DNA of 64,000 bases, from NCBI GenBank assembly GCA_902728285.1, contig CACVBU010000498.1, positions 1,178,001 to 1,242,000 of the forward strand, in the 5' to 3' direction. A model generated the notes under the pieces. The model was given only the letters and a program-made list of their open reading frames with translations. It had not been told where the DNA came from and searched no databases. The translations under genes and the position numbers were made by a program. The DNA comes from Clytia hemisphaerica. Lineage: Eukaryota; Cnidaria; Hydrozoa; Leptothecata; Clytiidae. Within the stretch, counting starts at the first letter, position 1. Every line of letters starts with the position of its first letter. Of this stretch, positions 12,601-25,747 are shown piece by piece.

Positions 12601-15600
12601 GTTCCGTTTACGATGAAAACAGAACCCCTGTTTGCATCGATTCTAAAAACATCCGTATAGTTGAGTAACCGGTATTCTAACTTCCCGTTATCTCCACTAT
12701 CCAAGTCAGTTGCGTGGATCTGAAAGATTTGCCGGCTTGGATCATGATTCGTGGAGATGTCAATGGTCGGTGAATGATGGTTGAATTGTGGGTAATTATC
12801 GTTAACGTCAACCACAAAAATGTACACAACTTGTCTTGTTTTTTGTGACGGTTTGTTCTTGAAAAAAGCTTCAATTTCCAAAAGGTATTTAATTTTCTTC
12901 TCAAAGTCTATTGGTTTGGTTAGTATGAGAGAACCATTTGAGGACATCGCAAATGGTAGATTTGCTGTGTTTGAACCTGCCAGTTGATATACAATTTCTC
13001 CTTCTCCTACTGCTGTCACGTGACCTATAGTTGAACCAATCACAGAATTTTCCACGGCAAAAAAAACATCTCTTATACTGGAAAAGGAAGGTGCACTGTT
13101 ATCCCTCAATATCTCGATGCTGATTGTAGCAAGTTCGAAATCAGAAGTACATTTGTTACGACTTGCTCTGACCAACATTTGGATGTGATTCGCTTCATAA
13201 GGGATTTCGTGTCTGAGGTAAACAGCTCCACTTTCTGAAATCCAGAAACCATCATCATCAACGATCGAAAAGAAGATTTTCTTGCCATATAAAAACTTTG
13301 ATGGTGCTATCTCCAGTTGGGTAACTTTAGAGTTCATGGACAGATGATATGGAACAGTGACATTGTATTGGTTTTTGCTGAGGATTTGTTCGTTTTCGGG
13401 AATGATATTGATGACGATTGATGTCCTTTGCCCTTTTGATGGACTACCATTGTCTTCAGCCTCAATTTCGATGTAAAAAGCACAAATATCTATACAACTC
13501 AAAGGCTTTACCAAATATATTCGGCCAGTTGATGGATCCATGTTGAAATAACCGTAATCACCAGTAACGGTTTTGTATTGAACAGCGCCATTTCTATCAG
13601 AATCTAAATCGGTTGCCGTGATATTCCCAATGAGACTTCCAACAGGCAAAGATTCAAAAATCTCGAAATATGGCTGTTGTTCACTGAAAGAGGGTGTGTG
13701 ATCATTTTGATCGGTGACGTAGATCTTGATTGTTGTTTTTGTTTCTAAAGATGGTGACCCGTTGTCACTGGCAACGACTTCCAGGATGTAAATCTTCTGT
13801 TCTTCATAGTCCAGAGGTATATCACCAACAACAAGGGAACCATCAGTTTGGAGTTTGAATAGGTTTAAATCATTTCCTGATGTGATTTTGTACCTGAAAA
13901 TAATATGAAGATTACATAAATTTGTCAATTAAGAATGGAAAAAAGTCAATATTTTTAATTTGCTTCTTTTTATGTCTCTAGCATGGATGTTTTTTTTGCA
14001 AAGAACCCTTTAATAAAATTCAAAGTAGGTGAACATTTAATGTAAATAAACCTTTGCATCCACAATAACTTACGATACTATATCGCCTTCATCAAAATCG
14101 GTCACATTGAATTTCAGAATCTTCCGGTTGATTTCATTCTCTTGAACCCAAACCTCTGAAGGATGTCTCCAAAAGTGTGGCGCGTTATCGTTGACTCCGT
14201 CAATAAAAAACGAATATTCTGTACATGCTGTTTGATAGTTTCGCATATCGATGGCATATATGTTCATGTCGATCCGGGGACCTGTCATTTCCCGGTCAAT
14301 CGGTGTCGGAATACTGATTTGTCCGGTATTTTCATCAACTTTCAAGCAGTACGCATATTTACCGGACACAGTGTGATAAACGATGCCGGCTGACGGTTTT
14401 CGAACTCGCACTTGTAAGTTGTAGTCGACGTCTTTGTTTTCACTGGAAAGAAATTGCGGACGATGATGGGTTATTGGAAAGTAGCACTAAAAAAGTCACG
14501 ATCGATGTTTTTTGAAGGTAGTAAGACCGAGGATTTGGGGATCATCTTTTTAAAATCTTGTACAAACAACACTAATAGTATTTTTTTTCCGAAATTCTCA
14601 ATGAAAAGCAAAAACAATCATGACCAACCTGATCGAATGAAAGTATGTATCACTTTCGAAAGCCAAATCACCATCAACATCTTTGAACAAAAGTAATTTG
14701 AATGTTGTTTGTATGCCAGCTTTTGTTTTCACCAGAATGTTCAGGATGATGTAGTTGTGCTGGTTTGGCCAATTCTGGCGAAGTTGCATTCCACCAGTGG
14801 AGTTGACAATGAAGAGGTGTGATACCAGACCTAAAATTGTTAAAGAAGTTCGTGGGTTAATCATTGAATTTTAATTTATTCATTTGTCAGGAAGGAAGGA
14901 AGATTTAAACTACAATCTTTTCACATTCTAATTATTGATGTAAGGATATATTGAAGTAGAGCGCATACCTTTCTCTATGGAATATTCCTTGATTTGGTCC
15001 AGGTATGACTTTTGAACTTCAGTTTGATAAAGTAAGCTGCCATTATCAACATTGGAAGGGACGAGACACGCAGATGGAGAGAGAATTCTTGGTGCGCTCA
15101 CTCTCAGTATCCTTAAACTGACGTCAATCTTTACCAAATGCACTCCATCGCTGATCGAAATTTGAACCTCCATCTCTGAGACTGCAAGTTCCGTTAAATT
15201 TTCTTTCAGTTTCAAAGAGCAATTGTTCTTGTAGAAATTGAAAAATTGATTTTCAACGTCCATTACTTTCCAATCGATTGAATACTGCAGTAAGTCTCTA
15301 TCCAAATCCTTTGCAGTACAAACGGGAAATACGGAACCGACGGGCATATCATCTCGGATGGTTAGTTTGACATGTTCTTCTTTCGGTACCGGAGGATTAT
15401 CATTTTCGTTCAACACGTTGACGAGGATTTCAATGTTGGTTTTATCGTTTATCAATAAAAGCAAAGAATGATTTCTTTGTTGTTCGTAGTCCATTTCTCG
15501 TTCAACAATCACCGAACCTGTTGATGGATGGACTAAGAAATGAGTGCTGGAAATAGATTTAAACTTGAAATCGAAATCACCAGCACTATGTGGATATTGG

Positions 15601-18600
15601 TATAGAACAGTTCCCAAAGGTACATTTTCTGACACATTAATTGTGATTTTCTCGTCTTTCGGTAAATATATGTCCTTTTGATGTATGTTATAAATCAGTA
15701 GCTCTGTTGTGTCGTTCTTGGATGGGACATCAGTATCAAGGACAAGAATATGCATCATGCAGCTTCCTTTCAGAGGGTTAGCAAAACGTATTTCTCCATC
15801 TGTTGAATTGATACGAGCGACGGACGAGCAGTTCGAGTTTTTAATAGAAAACATAAACTCAGATCTTAAATCACGATCTCGAACTTCAAGAACGCCACTT
15901 GGTATAATGTATGAATCTTTTGAGGATAATTCATAAGTCACGTGATCGGATATGAATCGTGGGCCATGGTTGTTTCGATCCATGGCTTTAAGTTTAACGA
16001 TGGCAGTCTCTTTTACTCCGTTGCGAACTCCACTGATGGGGAATATGATCTGACAGTTTGTTTCTCGAAGTATTTCACAATCTAGCTTGGATTTCAATAA
16101 AAGATGACTTTGAAATAGAATGTCTACGTAGTCGTTAGCCTCGGGAAGATACAAAACAGTCTTGTTATCGTTGGTAGACAGGCTAATGTTGGCAATGGCG
16201 ACTCCTGTGTAGTCATTGTTGACCACAAAATCATAAATGGATCTATCGAAAATCTGCCTTGGCTTGCTCGAGTTAGTGGTGACGTAAACAATGACGCCAT
16301 TTTGTTTATTTTGGTTTTGATTTACTTCTCCTACCTCGCTGATCAAAAGTTTGTAATAATGTTGCTCAACTGTTCGAGTTTTCGTGTAAATCCAGTTGTT
16401 AGGGTATATTCCAAAGATATCTGAATGACTTTCAATTGAATACGATCTGTCAGCTGCTGGTAGTTGAAGAAAGCCTTTTCCAAGTATTGTCTCGTTGACA
16501 TGGACGTTCATTCTGGTTCGACGTTCATCATTTAAATTACCATTCCATATTAAGTGAATTGTCTTTGTAGACGATCTTTGGGGTTGACCACGATCTAATA
16601 CACGCATTTTCAACACAAAGATTTTTTGTTCTTTAGAATGAATCCTTCGAGTCAGATAAACATCTCCACTCTTTTGGTCCATACAAAAATATCCATTCCC
16701 GTTTTGTGCCAGTTGAAATATCAGTTCTCTATTTTGAGCAGTGTCTAAATCTCGGGCGGTGGCGTGGTAGACAGGGTGTATGGTTGGGTGGGAAGAATTT
16801 AACTGGGCAAAATTAGGTGATGTGAAGTAAGGGGTATGGTCATTAAGATGTTCGACTCTAACTTGTACTGGAACTCGGTACAAAGAACAATTAGTGGTAA
16901 GTGTTATGACGAGTTTATAAACAGTTTTCGTATTGACGTTTCGAAGTGGTTGATCGAGTTTCAAGTATCCTTGATTGTCGATTTTGAATAATCTCGATGT
17001 CTCAGCAGGTTCAATATAAAAGTGTCTTGAATTTGTTATTGGATGAGCGAGTCGAATTTTACCGATAATCCAGCCTTTTGGTGAATGTTCTTTCACAGTA
17101 AATGAAAATATATCTCTCATGAATATTCCGCTCCCTTTTGTAAGTGCACTCGTGCTTTCAGTAGAATGCATCAGAATTGTTGAAATGTTTTTAGTCGGGT
17201 TTACCATAGCTTTTATCATGTAAACGTTACACATGTTGACCCTGTTCAAACGTCTCATAATATAAATCCTTCCATCATTGTCAATTCGCAAAAAATTATT
17301 GGTTTCACCCTCAATAAAATATTTTGCAGTTGTCATAGGAACAGGCACGACTCGCGTAACAAAATCGCCAACTTTTGCATCTGATTTTAACTGTACAAAA
17401 TAGTACGGTTTTTCGAACTCAACATGATCCGTGGTGATTTTTTCGTCAATGAAAGTTATAATGGTTGATATAGTATCCGTATAATGGAGATTGTGAATAT
17501 TGTATGCAGTGATGGTGAGGTTTACTGATTGGTCATGCTTCGTTGGCATTTCATGAAAATATACCTCTCCATGCTCATTTATGGTGAAAACAGTTTCTGC
17601 AACATTCGTTTGTAAGTTATAAAGAACCAGGCAATTGTTTTCTGTTGGGTATGCTGCGATGGTTTTAGAGAGTTCTGCTCTATCGAGTTCAATTTTCCGA
17701 GGATAGGTCGAAATTTTCGGTTGACACGGGCTTTTTCTGGAGACCAATTTCATCGAAAGGTAACCGAAAGTTTGTTTGGTAGGTGTTTGATGGTCGGTTG
17801 CGGAAATTGTTAAGTTGATAAAACCGACCTGGTCTAATGGTAATGGTTTAGTCAGTAATATGACACCAGTGTATGAAATATTAAAATGATTACTAAGCAT
17901 CGATGGAGCTAAATTGTACGTAATATTCCCGCCGTCGCTGAAGTCTGTGTCAGTTGCGTGCATCGTGGCTACGTATGAACCTTCCGGAGATCGTACGTAG
18001 AAGTCCGTTACGTAATTTTGCTGGTCAAAATTTGGTGGGTCATTGTTTACGTTTTGAACGTCAATGAAAAGTTTAGCGTAAGCTTCGTACAAACCGTCCG
18101 TGGCTTTTAGATTTAGCTCAAAATATGGATAACTTGTGTACTCGATTGATTGTTCGATGGTCAAGTAATATCGGATAGCTTTTTTCGATGTCTGGTCTAA
18201 TTTTCTAAGTTGAAATGGTTTGACAGTGAAAATGGACTTATGGTTCTGAAGCTTTAATGAGAAATTCCCTTCGACGGAATCTTCATCATGTATAGTGACG
18301 TATGTTAAGAATTGTCCGATAGGATTATGTTCTTTAATGGTGAAATGTTGTTTTGGGATGGAAATTGTCGGTGGATGGTTATTGGAGTCTGTGATTGAGA
18401 TCCTGAGTGATGTCGTGGAAGAGAGGCTTGGTGAGCCATGGTCCTTAGCCGTGATGGTCAAATCAAAGAATGTGTTTTGCTCATACAACAGTCTCTGTAT
18501 CAAACGAACAACACCGGTATGAGAGTCAATCATGAAATAATTATCTCCCAAATTTTCTTTACTACTGGTTAACGTGTATAAAATCTCTGCGTTATCTCCA

Positions 18601-19355
18601 TCATCAAGATCGGTAGCGTTCATGGAAATAAGTGACGAGTTGACTTCTGTTGCTTCGGAGATGCTTAAGAACATATTAGTGTTTGGGAATACTGGTTGGT
18701 TGTCATTGATATCTTGGACGGTGATATTGATTATTGCTTTGGAAGAAAGAGAAGGTGAACCACAGTCTGTTGTCATCAGTTCGATCACGATGAATGGCTC
18801 ATCTTCACGATCTAGAGGTTCTTCTAAAACTAAGCTGAAATATTTACTGTCTTTTTTATTGTAGACGATGGAAAAGCGAGATTCGTTGTTTTTCAATGTG
18901 ACGTTTGAGATCATTCCATTGTAGCCAGAATCTTTGTCAACTGGTGAGAGCAGGCTCAACGAGTGACCTACTTTGAAGTACTCCGAGATTGAGAGTTGTT
19001 TGGTGGATGGATGGAATTCTGGATAATGGTCGTTCACGTCGATGATGTCGATTATAATCTGACTGAGTGATTGTTTGGAGAATTCGTTCACAATGAAACA
19101 ACGAATCGATTCAATTTCTTCACGGTCTATTGGAGAGATTGTAGATACAATGCCTGTGGATACGTTAACGTTTACATATAAAGGGTCAATATTACGCACA
19201 AACACAACTGTTCCGTTTTCAATCGTTGGTATTCTCCCTAATGTCAATGGTAGTAGCTCATGTTCACGGACTTGGAACCGATAGGAAAAGTAAGCTCTAA
19301 CGATAGGTAATGTCAGTGCTAAACAAAGGAGGATGAGAATCTGTTGTTGCGCCAT
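3683..19355 (-). CDS. Giant FAT-type protocadherin (FAT4/Fat-like)
   Basis: Single-pass adhesion receptor of about 4,614 residues; in this family it pairs with Dachsous-type cadherins and acts in planar polarity and Hippo signalling. Exons as read: 19355-14969, 14830-14629, 14442-14074, 13893-7119, 6890-6832, 6666-6353, 5869-5737, 5287-3683. The first five junctions and the last are in phase; the 6353/5869 junction is not, so a small exon or shifted boundary is missing there. An N-terminal signal peptide (hydrophobic LILLCLALTLP, likely cut after VRA) is followed by cadherin repeats to about residue 3,550, roughly 33 by length, with many D-x-N-D-x-P and LDRE motifs. Then come three EGF modules, LamG, EGF, LamG and further EGF-like modules, a membrane helix at about 4,300-4,326 and a 288-residue tail ending EEFV, a possible PDZ ligand. 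Two LamG domains fit FAT4/Fat rather than FAT1-3. CELSR is excluded by the lack of a seven-helix domain. Confidence 0.9.
5502..5556. repeat. Perfect-type hairpin in a cadherin intron
   Basis: A 26-base arm starting AAGCTTATTACCC is mirrored almost exactly (25 of 26) around a 3-base loop (AAA). It lies in the intron between the last two cadherin exons. It is probably the core of a small foldback element; a weaker outer repeat around TTGCTTAGCAA may be part of it. Confidence 0.75.
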
Positions 19356-20459
19356 TTTGATTTCTCATGCCGATTTTTCTTATTACTTCTTATTTCTGAA
19401 AGATGAAAAAAAATAAACGTTGATGGGAAAACAACTTCTTCTCATGTCATTTCTTTGAAAGGGTACAAGAGTTATAAGAATAAGAAAACTATCCTGTAAT
19501 AATTTTCTCTGGAATTTCCTACCCCGGAGAACAAATTTGGTGGGGGAAAGCTTACCATTCAGCCAACAAGAATTTTGCCGAAGTATTATCTCGCAACAAA
19601 AGGAAAGTACAGTATATACACACAGAATGCACAGATAATTTTCACACGAAATTTGAGAAATCACTTTCGATTCCAAAAAAATCTCCCTCTGCTACAAATT
19701 AAAAAAGAAATAAAAATCACAAGGATTCCATGGGATGGCAGAGAAATCAGAAAAACCATTCAAACAGTAAAATTTATTTTCATTTCAACGCAAAATACAA
19801 CAGAAAAGCACATTTGTCAAGAAATTTTTGACAGTAGATCGTCAAACAAACAAATGACATAATCTATCAACACGAACAGCACGAGAAGGAGTCATTCGCT
19901 TACAATGATTGCAATATGACACTCCAAAAATCCTCAAGTTCAGTTTATTTTCGTTTACTCAAAACTACTTCAAAATGTAGACATCATTCGTCGAAGTGGT
20001 CTATCCTCTCCTCTTTTTCGATTTTAAAGTCTTTCTGTAGTGAGCAAAAAACAGAGTGGGGTTAAAATTCCAAACTTCTCAAAATCTTTCTTCTTTCAAT
20101 CGAAGAAACTTCCATTCGAGGAAGATTATGTCAAATAAAAATTTTATTTTCAAATGTTTAATTGCTACAGTAAACTGACATGTAATATGTTGAAGTAAGA
20201 AAATCTATTCCATCATTATACGATATAACTTGCAGAAAAACTATCAAAAAATTCATATTATCTTATTCAAATATTTATTTTTCCTTTCATAACAAATTTC
20301 TCATGATATATTTTATCTATAATTTTCCCCGAAAATTTTCTTAGCAAAAATGCGAAACTTCAAAACACCCTTGCGCCTGTTTAGTAACTCGCACATGTCC
20401 AAATTTGGTGGGGCTATTCTGTTCTTCATGGGGCTAGGGGGATAAAGCCAAATTGGAGC
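19356..20459. other. 5' flank of the cadherin gene
   Basis: No coding exon was supported. The cadherin ATG has a good context (AAAATGG) with a short out-of-frame ATG 14 bases upstream (minus strand, within GGCATGAGAAATC). The leader and promoter are expected here, but I cannot place a transcription start. Small ORFs near 19,383-19,862 have no recognisable features. Confidence 0.3.
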
Positions 20460-21201
20460 TAACTTTATTAAAGCATGAAGGTAATAAAGATATAGATGGA
20501 GAGAAAACGTCTCGGTAATGGCCTAAATGGTCGTTGAAATCTTTTATAAATCTATTCAAAGCGGCTTTTTTTTTATGTACCATCATTGGAAGCAAAAAAA
20601 TCCGAAATGTAAATTTATAAGAACAGAAGTGAGAATGTTATCCTGATTGAAATAAACTTATTATGCAAAAAGTTCTTGTTCAAACGCGATACAAAAATAA
20701 TTTTCTTAAAGTCAGGTTACAAAAGTTCTATGATTTCATATCGATGTATTTTTGGGCGAACACTGTGCTAATTTTGAGAGTTTCAGCACATTTTCCTTGA
20801 AAATTTCTTCATTAAAAATTTTTACGTCTAAAAGGGAGGGGGTTTTCAAATTCTGATGGATGATTAATTAAAAGGTTACCTAATCGTAATATAGAATTCT
20901 TTTTGAAATTTATCGATGATTTTATGAGAGGGGACCCTTAGAAATATAGGATTTTGTGCTTGTTACGGCAATCTTTTTCTTATTTTGATCAACAAAGTTA
21001 TTATCTCACAATAGAGTTGTTAAAAATCCAACATCTTTTTATTCAGCTTTTTATGAACTTAAATATCCCCATGAGTATACCCAAAATTAATCATCTTATT
21101 CCCAAAGCAACCAAACAGCTGTTTGCTTCCGATGATAAATCACAATAGAACAAAAGGCATTGACTCTCCATCTATCTTTATTACCTTCATGATTAAAGTG
21201 A
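20460..21201. mobile_element. TIR-bounded repeat, ~740 bp
   Basis: About 37 bases at 20,466-20,502 (containing ATGAAGGTAATAAAGAT and GATGGAGAG) recur inverted at 21,164-21,198 (CTCTCCATCTATC...TTACCTTCAT). The interior is AT-rich with no coding signal. The target duplication is not clear, so the exact ends are uncertain. Confidence 0.6.
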
Positions 21202-22600
21202 TAAAAAGATTATCTCGATATGCCACACACCCCTCCTCAATGATATATAAAATATGTTTCAAGTACATTTGATAAAGATAATACATTGACGGGAATTTAA
21301 AATTATAAATTAGTAGTTATTGGTGTTGTGTAACTGACGAATGGAGGAAGCTCCCTTGCTCTTTGGTTCTTTTGCATAAATTAAAATTTTCTTAACCTAA
21401 AATGTCACTTTTACAGCGGAATTTTCACTTAAAACAAGCTTAAAACTACTGCATATGATTATTGAGTCAACTTTGGAGGTACAGCCCAATCATGATAGTA
21501 TAAGCGCTTTTTTTAGAGGCCTGCGATTCTCCAAGCGATATATTTGGTGACACAGCCTGTCTAGTGACACTCTTTGTGGACAATATTGCTGGTGTAGTAT
21601 TTCTGGCAAGCTGTGATGTAGACGAACATAATTTTTGACAGCTCATTAGCAGTAGACTGTGATTTCTCGTTTTTTTTCTATCTACTCCCGGAACAATACT
21701 GTTGCGGAGCCTGCTAAATTACGTGTCCCACGTGCCCTAGTGCCTTAACTTTTTTTACGTGCCTCTAGCGCCCTAGTGCCTCAAGTGCCTTAAAAATTTT
21801 ACGTGCCCTAAAATTTTCACGTACCCTGAATTCTTTTACTTTTAGCTATCACAGCGCTTACTAGACATTGTATTCTGTACTCGCGACACATCAAAGCCGT
21901 GCTGTATCGATGATGATACTCGAACTGAGGTCTTTCTTATCGGTATTTCGGGATTAAGTCGATAAGCACTCGGTATCGGTAATTGACTGTTTTTTTCGTG
22001 TCATCATTCTCTACTATGATAGTAGAGGTCTGGTAGCACATAAAAACGTAAGAATACTTCAGATGGTGATAAAAGCAATTTGATACAAATGATCCTTAGA
22101 GAGCCTATAACTTAATTTTAAACAGTAGACCAAAAGTTGGCAAATTACGTCATGATGTCAAAAAACTTCCACTTTGGAACAAATTGACCAAATTTGATGT
22201 TTTATACATGTATTCATATCAAAATTCATTGCCTTTTCTGATTCTGATGTTCAAATTGAATTAAACGCTTTAAATCTTACAGAATACTAAAACTTAGATT
22301 TTGAGATTGACAAGACAAATCAACGCAGCGTTCTCCTTCAGCCAGGAACACATTGTACAACTGACTATTTTTATTTGGATGCTTCGATATTTTTAAGCCT
22401 TCCTGTCTCGTTTAGACCCAAGCATCAGAAGAAACTTCACTTCATGTATAAAAAACCAAATTAGGTCAACTAGTTCCGTTATTACGGGATTTTTAGGTTT
22501 TGCCTGGAAAGGCTTAAATGATGAAGCTTAAATTAAAATGAAGAATTCATTAAATGTCAAAAATATGGAAAAACAGCCATATTTCAACCAAAAACGACGA
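21202..22600. other. Non-coding stretch with a short degenerate repeat
   Basis: Nothing gene-like was found. Around 21,697-21,835 the phrases ACGTGCCCTAGTGCC and close variants recur four or five times, a degenerate tandem array. The rest is AT-rich unique-looking sequence. Confidence 0.35.
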
Positions 22601-22601
22601 C

Positions 22602-23350
22602 ATCACCTGGGAAGATCATGTTCCCTGAAGATGCGAGTGACAACAATCGATGTACCGAGCATAATTGTATAAAAGATGATGAAAAAATGAGAATTCAATG
22701 TCATAAATGCCAACGAACGCTACATTATGCCTGCACTGGACTACCCCATACCAGTTAAATACGTTTTTTAATAAAGGTTACCGAAAATACGTGTCTATAA
22801 ATTGTTGCTCTCCGGCAAAAGACCTCAGTAGAAAAGTTCATAATCAAGCGAAAGCATAAAGGCTGCACGCACAGCTATAAAGAAATTGAAGCGTGCGAAA
22901 GCATACTAAAAGTCAAAAGTGAGAGTGAAAAAAGACTAATAACAATGGTCAAAGATTTACAGCCAAGATGGCAAGAATACATAAAGGATAAAAATCAAGT
23001 TACATACCAATCTAATACAGAGCCAGTTTTCCACGCTAGAAACAAAACTAACTTAATTTAAAGACTCAACCAACCTAAGTCTCTCGTGTTGGAAAAGAAT
23101 CTAAAGTTATGCGTCAAATCAAAGTTACATTCAAAGACAGTGATAGCAAATACAGATTCATGAAGAAGTTGACTGAATTGAAACAACACGAGACGTTCGC
23201 GAAATTAAGGATCACCGGATGACTTGACAAAAATGAAGAGGGAACAAATCAAAGAGTGGAAAAAGCGAGCAGACGAGATGAATAAAGCAAGATCGAATGA
23301 CGATTTTAAATGGAAAACTTATATTTTAAAAAGATTTTTTGTACAAGAAC
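22602..23350 (+). pseudogene. Decayed retroelement ORF1/gag-like remnant with PHD-like zinc finger
   Basis: Three coding blocks in shifting frames are seen, each broken by stops or frameshifts. The first (from 22,617) has a cysteine/histidine pattern (C-x4-C ... QCHKC ... HYAC-TGLP), typical of PHD-like zinc fingers at the start of invertebrate non-LTR ORF1 proteins. It stops at TAA near 22,756 and continues in another frame. A charged, coiled-coil-like block follows (about 22,880-23,060), then a third block (23,109 onward) rich in Lys/Glu with an abrupt frameshift near 23,218. No reverse transcriptase is present in the window, so this is a 5' fragment or a dead insertion. Assignment to a LINE clade is not possible by eye. 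Confidence 0.55.
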
Positions 23351-23876
23351 GGTTTAGAAGGCCTGGACTGCAATTCTCTATAATAATGTTTCATATAGGT
23401 CAATAGACCTGCGAAATGTATTGCTATAAAATGAAAAAAATGACGTCATCTCAAAACTTTCAACCCGGAAGTTTTAAATTTTGCTACCCGAAAAGTGATG
23501 AATTAGCCAGTACCTTCCCACAAACCAAATTTTTTCTTTGTTTTAATCGCGATAAAAAAAGCGGTTTTCGTCTAACAGGCTAGTGATGAATATGCTACAT
23601 GAAAAATGATGAAGGCTACCCGAAAAGTGATGAATTTTATTACACGAAAAACACGAAAACTGGAGTACTTTGCAACACGAAAACCAAAAATTCCTTAACA
23701 TCACTAAATGATTTGTTTGGAAGACTACAGTACATTTTTTGAAATCCAGCGTTTGTGTTTAAAACTACGCGCGAGCGTTCTGGATGGGAAATAAGTCCTT
23801 TTACTTTCTTGGTATTTTTTAGTATCAACTGTAATTTCTTTAAAAATGCACCAAACTTTTAAAGTGTGTTTTGTTG

Positions 23877-23975
23877 TTATGTGGCACCCAGATGATGAAA
23901 TTTTCATCCGACACGTTAAAGCTCTGAAGGTCAGGAAAATTTTCGACATCTGGAAGGTTTAGAGGGAATTTTGCA
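23877..23975. repeat. Dispersed repeat, second copy at 37,845-37,955
   Basis: About 100 bases (GTGGCACCCAGATG... AAATTTTC..CGACACG ... CATCTGGAAGGTTTAG) recur in the same orientation in the CGAT-rich complex near 37.85 kb, with scattered substitutions. No ORF is conserved between the two copies. Just before it (23,480-23,660) the phrase ACCCGAAAAGTGATGAA is also repeated. Confidence 0.55.
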
Positions 23976-24429
23976 ACGGGAGGTCCGGACACAGCCTTCC
24001 TTTTCGGGGGATTGGCGGGGCCAACCGAAATATTTTTAGTTTTACGGGCGAGTCTGTTGAATCCGACTGGGGATGCGTCACATCAATAAAGGGGAAATTA
24101 GCCCGCTCCCTTTAGAGTGGGCGGCCGCCAATCCGCCAATGGAATATTAGATAAGTTTTGTTGATTCTTTTTGGTTTGTTTTTTGCTGATTTTTACTGAA
24201 CTTTATCAAAGCCAAATTCAAAAATCTATATGGAGTCGACTGTTGAACGCCTGACAACTTAAAACAACCAACGATACATAGAGTAGCAGCGGTACAAACA
24301 TGTACAAAACAGACAGGTTTGTTGTTTACATAAAAAATTGTACAAATTAATCAAGTTGACTAGCACCCTTCATGCTAACACGAAAACAGAATTAGATTTT
24401 CGTGAAAACAACTAGACCAGCTCCTGAGT

Positions 24430-24975
24430 GCGGGATAGCACCACCGCAGATTTTTTTTCCGTACATGGACGGAAGTATCATCGACGGTCGGAAGTATCTC
24501 ATCTTTGTTGTTTGGTTTTGTTTTTTGGAATTGCTTAGGTCAGGTTTGGTAGTAATGGCTTGTCACTGTGCCGGGTGCATACTCGGCGCCTTGGGCCCCG
24601 CAGGGTTGCTAGTAACGGCTCGAATTTCAGTCAGGTTAAAAAAGGGGCAATTTTACCCATATTATAATAACATTACCCCCGTCTTTTTTGTCGTCTTATA
24701 AGTATTTCCTAATTTTGTGTTATGCTGTGCGAGTGTGGCTCAACGGATAGCGCGCTGTGTTTCTGATCAGAAACTCTTTCATTTGGTGGGTTCGACATAT
24801 TTCAAGGTTTCAGATAAGTTTAAGATACTTCCGTCCGTCGATGATACTCCTGACCGTCAAGATGAGATACTTCCGACCGTCGATGATACTCCCGTCCGTC
24901 AAGATGAGATACTTCCGACCGTCAATGATACTTCCGTCCATGTACGGAAAAAAAATTTGCAGCACCACCTAGGGG
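24430..24975. mobile_element. Inverted-repeat element with GATACTTCCG/GACCGTC arrays
   Basis: A ~70-base arm at 24,430-24,508 (CACCACCGCAGATT ... TTCCGTACATGGACGG) is repeated inverted at 24,890-24,975. Next to the right arm, a unit of about 38 bases built on GATACTTCCG(A/T)CCGTC is repeated in tandem (24,825-24,945). An outer ACACGAAAA motif near 24,376 and 25,003 may be the true end. No transposase is present. Confidence 0.65.
24730..24805 (+). pseudogene. tRNA-derived relic (Arg-like)
   Basis: TGGCTCAACGGATAGCGCG fits the Pol III A box region of a tRNA and GGGTTCGA the B box about 45 bases later; TTTCTGATCAGA resembles the anticodon loop region of tRNA-Arg. The acceptor and anticodon stems do not pair properly, so this is a tRNA pseudogene or a SINE head, not a working tRNA. 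It sits inside the inverted-repeat element at 24,430-24,975. Confidence 0.45.
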
Positions 24976-25009
24976 ATCCTAAATCACAATACGATTTTCG
25001 TGTCGCTTA

Positions 25010-25747
25010 ATATCTCTAGTTTATGGAATGGAAAGGTAAATAGCGTTTTTAGGCGTTTTTTATGGAGTTAGATCGCCGCCAAAATTCGACCCTTAAACTC
25101 GTCTCGTCGTACTAGAAGTCGTCCCGTCGCACTAGAAGTCCGCAGGTCGCATTAGAAGTTCGCAAGTCGGAATCTTTTGAAAGTCGAAACATTCCAAATT
25201 TTAAGTGTCATTAAAGAGAACAATTAAAATCACGTGTCTTGGTCAGCCCCGGTGACCCTCCAAATCCCTTTCACGATTTGCGCATAATAATGAGAGAACA
25301 CTATATAATTTATTCACTATTTACATAATTAAAAAGAAGAAAGTGAAAAACGATTTTTAATATTTCCCGTTTTCCAAAAGGGAAATAATATTTGTTAAAA
25401 CGGGCTTTCTCCTCCATAATTTCCCGTGTCAAAACGCCTTCCGTACGCCATGACTGACGCCCGTTTTTAATTTCACAGGGAAAAATGCATCCAGTGAAGA
25501 ATAAGTAATGTATCATGATTCAAGTCGACTAATAAACTATTACGCCCGGCTATAATAAAACTATTACATGTTAGTAGCAGACCCGACTGGCAATTGTTAT
25601 GAATATGATTTGTTGGTTATTGTTTGATTTCTTGACTTGTATATCTCATGGCAAATGGGATAGCAAATGACTTTTCATGTATTGCTTGGCTCTACATATG
25701 ATACCTCTAACTTTGAACACCTCCAGAATGTTGAAAAAAGCATTTTA
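25010..25747. other. Non-coding stretch before the G-rich element
   Basis: No gene was supported. A short array of CGTCGTACTAGAAGTC-like units lies near 25,100-25,160. The sequence around 25,560-25,740 has a diverged relative at 27,100-27,260 on the far side of the element at 25,748, sharing GAATGTTG followed by A-rich and CATTTTAC. Confidence 0.35.

Noticed and set aside
24730-24805. Functional tRNA-Arg
   Set aside because: Boxes A and B are recognisable but the acceptor and anticodon stems do not pair.
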